A model generated the notes under the pieces. It did no database searches, was not told where the DNA came from, and was given only the letters and a program-made list of their open reading frames with translations. 37,001 nt of DNA from positions 1-37,001 of the forward strand of contig JAZUHG010000029.1 of assembly GCA_045641605.1 (NCBI GenBank). Reading direction: 5' to 3'. Below are positions 33,827 to 37,001 of the stretch, piece after piece (positions within the stretch are counted from its first letter, which is position 1; every line of letters begins with the position of its first letter). This stretch comes from Equivita sp045641605 (GTDB lineage Bacteria; Actinomycetota; Coriobacteriia; Coriobacteriales; Eggerthellaceae). Both the position numbers and the translations under genes were made by a program.

Positions 33827-34960
33827 TTAAATATTCTGTTTACGGTATTTTATAGCGTTTTCACCAAAATATCAAAGCATTGCTAAGATAATATGCGCAA
33901 TCGCCAAAATCAAAATCACGATTCACCCATCTATTGTTTGAAAATAGTCAAAACCACCAAAAACTTTAACAGTTTTGATAATCGGGTAATTTAAAACAAA
34001 CATAAATAAGGAAATTAAAGCCAAAAAATTTATAGGCCTTACACCAGAAAAAGTATTAAGCCACTTAATGTCATAGCATACAATAATTAATGGAGGCCAA
34101 AAAAGTACGCTAAAAGACAGACACATGTCCAAAACAGGAATTTCAGAATTAGTTTTTATTATAATGACAAGAAATATTACAAGCCAAATTAAAGCTACAA
34201 CCCTAATTGAGTTTTTCTTCTTTGTGCTAAATTTATCAAAGCGTTTAATATAAAGACCGGTATAAAAACCAGTGAAGAAAGATATGAGGCCATGAGATAT
34301 ATCTTCATTTCAGAATGCGAGAGGATGCTCTGTCCTCATTAATCCATACATAACAAAACCAATTGCTATAGGTAAAAGATATAAACAAATAAACCTATTA
34401 TTATCCTTATGTTTCATTACTATACTTGTCACTCAGCATGCAATAACAAAAACGATCATCAAAACAAATATAAATCACAATGGAAGATTATAACCTGTAG
34501 GAAAATTACATATTGAATTAGGGCTTCCGAATAATAAACTAATAAGCAACCTAAAGGGACTTAAGTCTTCTTCGTCGATAACACTACCAGTAATCAAGTA
34601 GTTTATGCTTAAAAGAAAATACAAATATAATGTAGTGATAATTATTATAGGATAAAAGGAGCACGCTTTCTTTTTTATAAAATCACCTATCTTTAGCTTT
34701 CCTGACATAAACCTATTAAAATATACGGTAAAAAATAAAAAGCCAGAAATTACAAAAAACATCTCAACAAAAATAGCAGTTTTAGCTGGAGCTTGGAAGA
34801 AGGCAAAAATAGGACTGTCTGGATATAAAGTTAAATCTTTTCTAATATGATATATGCAACAAATAATTAATATTCCAATAATTCTTAGCAAGCTAAAGAA
34901 ATTAGTTGGACTATAAGTTTTTTTATTTTTAAAATTGTAGAAACTAGGAATATTGCTCAT
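33827..34960 (-). CDS. Membrane acyltransferase-3-like protein; five UGA (Trp) codons
   Basis: With TGA as Trp this is one 377-residue polytopic membrane protein with roughly ten hydrophobic segments; in the standard code it falls into fragments. TGA at 34475, 34433, 34310, 33923 and 33872 (leftmost base). N-terminal features fit acyltransferase family 3: NFFSLLRIIGILI, a His in CCIYHIRKD, VEMFFVISGFLFF, then PTGYNLPL-W-FIFVLMI, like the family's GPLWF motif. The substrate is unknown; members O-acylate cell-surface polymers. Clearly more AT-rich than neighbours, with low-GC codon choice, which hints at transfer or weak selection. ATG 34960 lies 18 bases after guaB; weak ribosome-binding site. 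Ends TAA. Confidence 0.82.
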
Positions 34961-34978
34961 GATGGTACTTTTCTGTAT

Positions 34979-36481
34979 TTACTTGGAAATGTTTTTATTT
35001 TTCTGTATTACGTCGTGCGCCCCACCTTCACGAATACTTGTCGAAGATACCAGTGTAATGACAGCATTCTTTTGGAGTTGTGGAATGGTTAGCGAACCGC
35101 AATTGCACATGGTTGATTTAACCTTTGCAAGCGATGCACGAACATTATCCTTCAAGGCACCAGCATATGGAACATAAGAGTCAACACCCTCCTCGAAGGA
35201 AAGAGCTTTTTTACCACCCATATCATAGCGTTGCCAGTTACGTGCACGTGAAGAACCCTCACCTCAATATTCTTTGTAGTAAGTTCCACCTATGTTGACA
35301 CGCTCGGAAGGACTCTCATCAAAGCGAGCAAAATAACGTCCAAGCATAACGAAGTCTGCGCCCATTGCAAGAGCAAGAGTAATATGATGGTCATAAACAA
35401 TCCCACCATCAGAGCAGATAGGAACATAAATCCCAGTCTTCTTGAAATATTTGTCGCGCTCTTGAGCAACCTCGATAAGTGCAGTTGCTTGACCGCGACC
35501 AATTCCTTTAGTCTCGCGGGTAATGCAAATAGATCCTCCACCGATACCAACTTTTACGAAGTCGGCACCACATTTAACGAGGAAGCGGAAGCCTTCGGCG
35601 CTTACAACATTACCAGCGCCAATCTTAACTTTATTCTTGTATTTTTTACGAGTTCACTCGATTGTCTGCTTTTGCCAATCTGAATAACCCTCGGAAGAAT
35701 CAATGCAAAGGATGTCCGCACCAGCATCAACAAGAGCAGGAATGCGCTCTTTATAATCGCGAGAATTAATACCAGCACCAACAATATAGCGCTTCGTCTT
35801 ATCAAGAAGCTCGTCAGGATGCTCTTTGTGGCTTTCATAATCTTTACGAAAAACCATACCAACCAGACGTCCCTTTTTATCCAATACAGGAAGCGAATTT
35901 AGCTTGTGGTCTCAAATGATATCGTTGCACTCACTTAAAGTAGCACCCTCTTTTGCATAAATAAGCTTTTCTTTAGGGGTCATAAATTCCTTAACCTTCA
36001 AGGTGAGTTTCATACGACTAAGGCGATAATCACGGCCGGTAACAATTCCAACAAGCTTGCCTGCCGAAGTACCGTCTTCGGTAATTGCAACCGTCGAATG
36101 CCCTGTCTTCTCTTTAAGATCAAGTACATCGGCCAAAGTATCATCTGGCTTTAAGTTAGAATCACTATCGACAAAGCCAGCCTTAACTCGCTTCGCACGA
36201 TGTACCATCTCGGCCTGTTTTTCGATAGGCTGAGAACCATATATAAAGGAAACGCCGCCCTCTTTTGCAAGAGCAACAGCCAATTTGTCTCCAGAAACAG
36301 CCTGCATAACAGCAGATACCATAGGAATATTCATACTCAACGAAGGCTTGGTCCCCTTCTTGAATTTAACAAGCGGAGTCTTTAAGCTCACATTGTCAGG
36401 AATGCACTTCGTGTCAGTATGACGCGGGATTAGTAAGTACTCATCAAAAGTATGAGATGTGCTGTCAACAAATTTGGCCAT
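34979..36481 (-). CDS. guaB: IMP dehydrogenase; three UGA (Trp) codons
   Basis: NAD-dependent oxidation of IMP to XMP, the entry to GMP. One 500-residue frame contains the N-terminal barrel (MNIPMVSAVMQAVSG, ALAKEGGVSFIYG), a CBS region (~100-225), catalytic loop GIGGGSICITRETKGIGRGQ (Cys nucleophile) and SDGGIVYDHHITLALAMGADFVMLG. TGA codons: 35912-35914 (NDII-W-DHKLNSLPVLD), 35654-35656 (QTIE-W-TRKKY), 35264-35266 (YYKEY-W-GEGSSRARNWQRY). Each suits a Trp seen in related IMPDHs as I recall them. GGAGGG precedes ATG. Cotranscribed with the acyltransferase-like gene; convergent with purL. Confidence 0.94.
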
Positions 36482-36499
36482 TTTCCCTCCTTTATTTCA

Positions 36500-36512
36500 G
36501 CTAATAATTAGC
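36500..36512. promoter_or_regulatory. 13-bp palindrome in the guaB upstream region
   Basis: GCTAAT-A-ATTAGC lies 18 bp upstream of the guaB ATG, beside the ribosome-binding site. It could be an operator or a small RNA hairpin; nothing in the sequence decides. Confidence 0.3.
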
Positions 36513-36558
36513 CGTAAGTCTAACACATCGCCCAGTGTTTAAACCAAAAATTCTCAAT

Positions 36559-37001
36559 CTACATTATCAAATAATCAACTTGCCTCAAGCCTCATGCTTG
36601 ACAAGTTTGAAATCCGAACGCCTTAAAAACTCCAGGTTGCAAATCCAAACTTCTAGAACCACCACCCATTCCGCCGCAATCGTTGATTTTGGCAAGCACA
36701 ACCATGCCATTCCACGAGATTTGTACAGTATGATGGAAGTATGACCTATAATTTGGCCAAGCCATAGGGATTGCAACGCCAGTTGACCAGTCATCGCAAA
36801 TCTCGCCTGTTGCAGTTCTGCCAGGGTTTGGTGTATGTGGATCTGACGATCCACCGTAAGCCGACGCAATACCTGTGGACCATGATGGACCTGGGGTTGG
36901 GCCTGGAGGCGTAGGTCCCGGAGGTGTTGGTCCAGGCGTTGGGGTGTCTCCACCACCGCCACCACCACCGATGTCCTCGACTTCGCCCTCGAGCCCTTTT
37001 A
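36559..37001 (-). CDS. C-terminal part of a secreted double-psi beta-barrel (RlpA/expansin-like) protein; one UGA codon
   Basis: The frame (first full codon at 36999) runs off the window, so the N-terminus is missing. Visible 146 residues: charged end, seven-glycine run, a Pro-Thr-Gly linker (DTPTPGPTPPGPTPPG), then a domain with STGIASAYGGSSDPHTPNPG, GRTATGEICDDW, VAIPMAWPNY, ISWNGMVVLAKINDCGG, GSRSLDLQPGVFKAFG and a final W-GLRQVDY. These match the GxASxYG, TAxGE, DxG and DL motifs of RlpA-type double-psi barrels found in cell-wall proteins. TGA 36592-36594 encodes the Trp in QA-W-GLRQVDY. Ends TAG, 77 bases before guaB. Confidence 0.8.

Noticed and set aside
36585..36968. 127-aa minus-strand reading frame (MVVAVVETPQRL...)
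   Set aside because: It is a shadow of the double-psi barrel gene, whose correct frame is interrupted by one UGA.

Overview
This window reads as a bacterial chromosome segment in which UGA is a sense codon for tryptophan. Read with the standard code, ten genes are broken by in-frame TGA. Read with TGA as Trp, every one becomes full length (21 TGA codons in total), and several of those codons fall at family-conserved Trp positions (PurF C-terminus, PurL 'RWGKP', IMPDH 'YWGEGS', GalM 'WTV', shikimate kinase 'xWL'). All 27 genes whose start and stop both lie in the window, and the one cut off at the right edge, end in TAA or TAG. RpoB/RpoC sequence style, the PurO + stand-alone AICAR transformylase pair and the long single-chain PurL suggest Actinomycetota, perhaps Coriobacteriia; this placement is from memory of the families and is only moderately secure.

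Layout. 1-1300: tail of an unknown gene, a GC-rich structured-RNA candidate, then rpsT with an unusual ~200-residue acidic/basic/proline-rich tail and a strong terminator. 1339-1750: palindromic repeat array A plus a G/T-rich 54-bp tandem duplication. 1759-6789 (minus): tight operon mltG-yqeG-small membrane ORF-aroC-aroK-glgA. 6857-8315 (plus): comF, a consensus promoter, tRNA-Ala(GGC), and a small membrane-anchored protein of unknown function. 8316-10932 (minus): nusB-xseB-dxs. 10933-11448: C-rich tract and repeat array B, built exactly like array A. 11449-12597: queA. 12628-12738: a long-hairpin element with a second copy before purL. 12789-20854 (minus): rpoB-rpoC with a strong terminator after rpoC. 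20855-21266: divergent promoters and a pur leader containing a 15-codon ORF and an intrinsic terminator. 21267-33753 (plus): purine operon purE-C-F-M-N-(galM)-purO-purH-D-L. 33827-36481 (minus): guaB and an AT-rich membrane acyltransferase-like gene with five UGA codons. 36559-37001: the C-terminal part of a secreted double-psi beta-barrel protein.

The purine operon encodes most steps from PRPP to IMP (purB and purK are not in the window), and guaB takes IMP toward GMP. The most unusual signals are the UGA reassignment, the two 271-bp palindromic arrays of six bipartite motifs at exact 51-bp spacing, and the two-copy hairpin element whose arms differ between copies but stay self-complementary.
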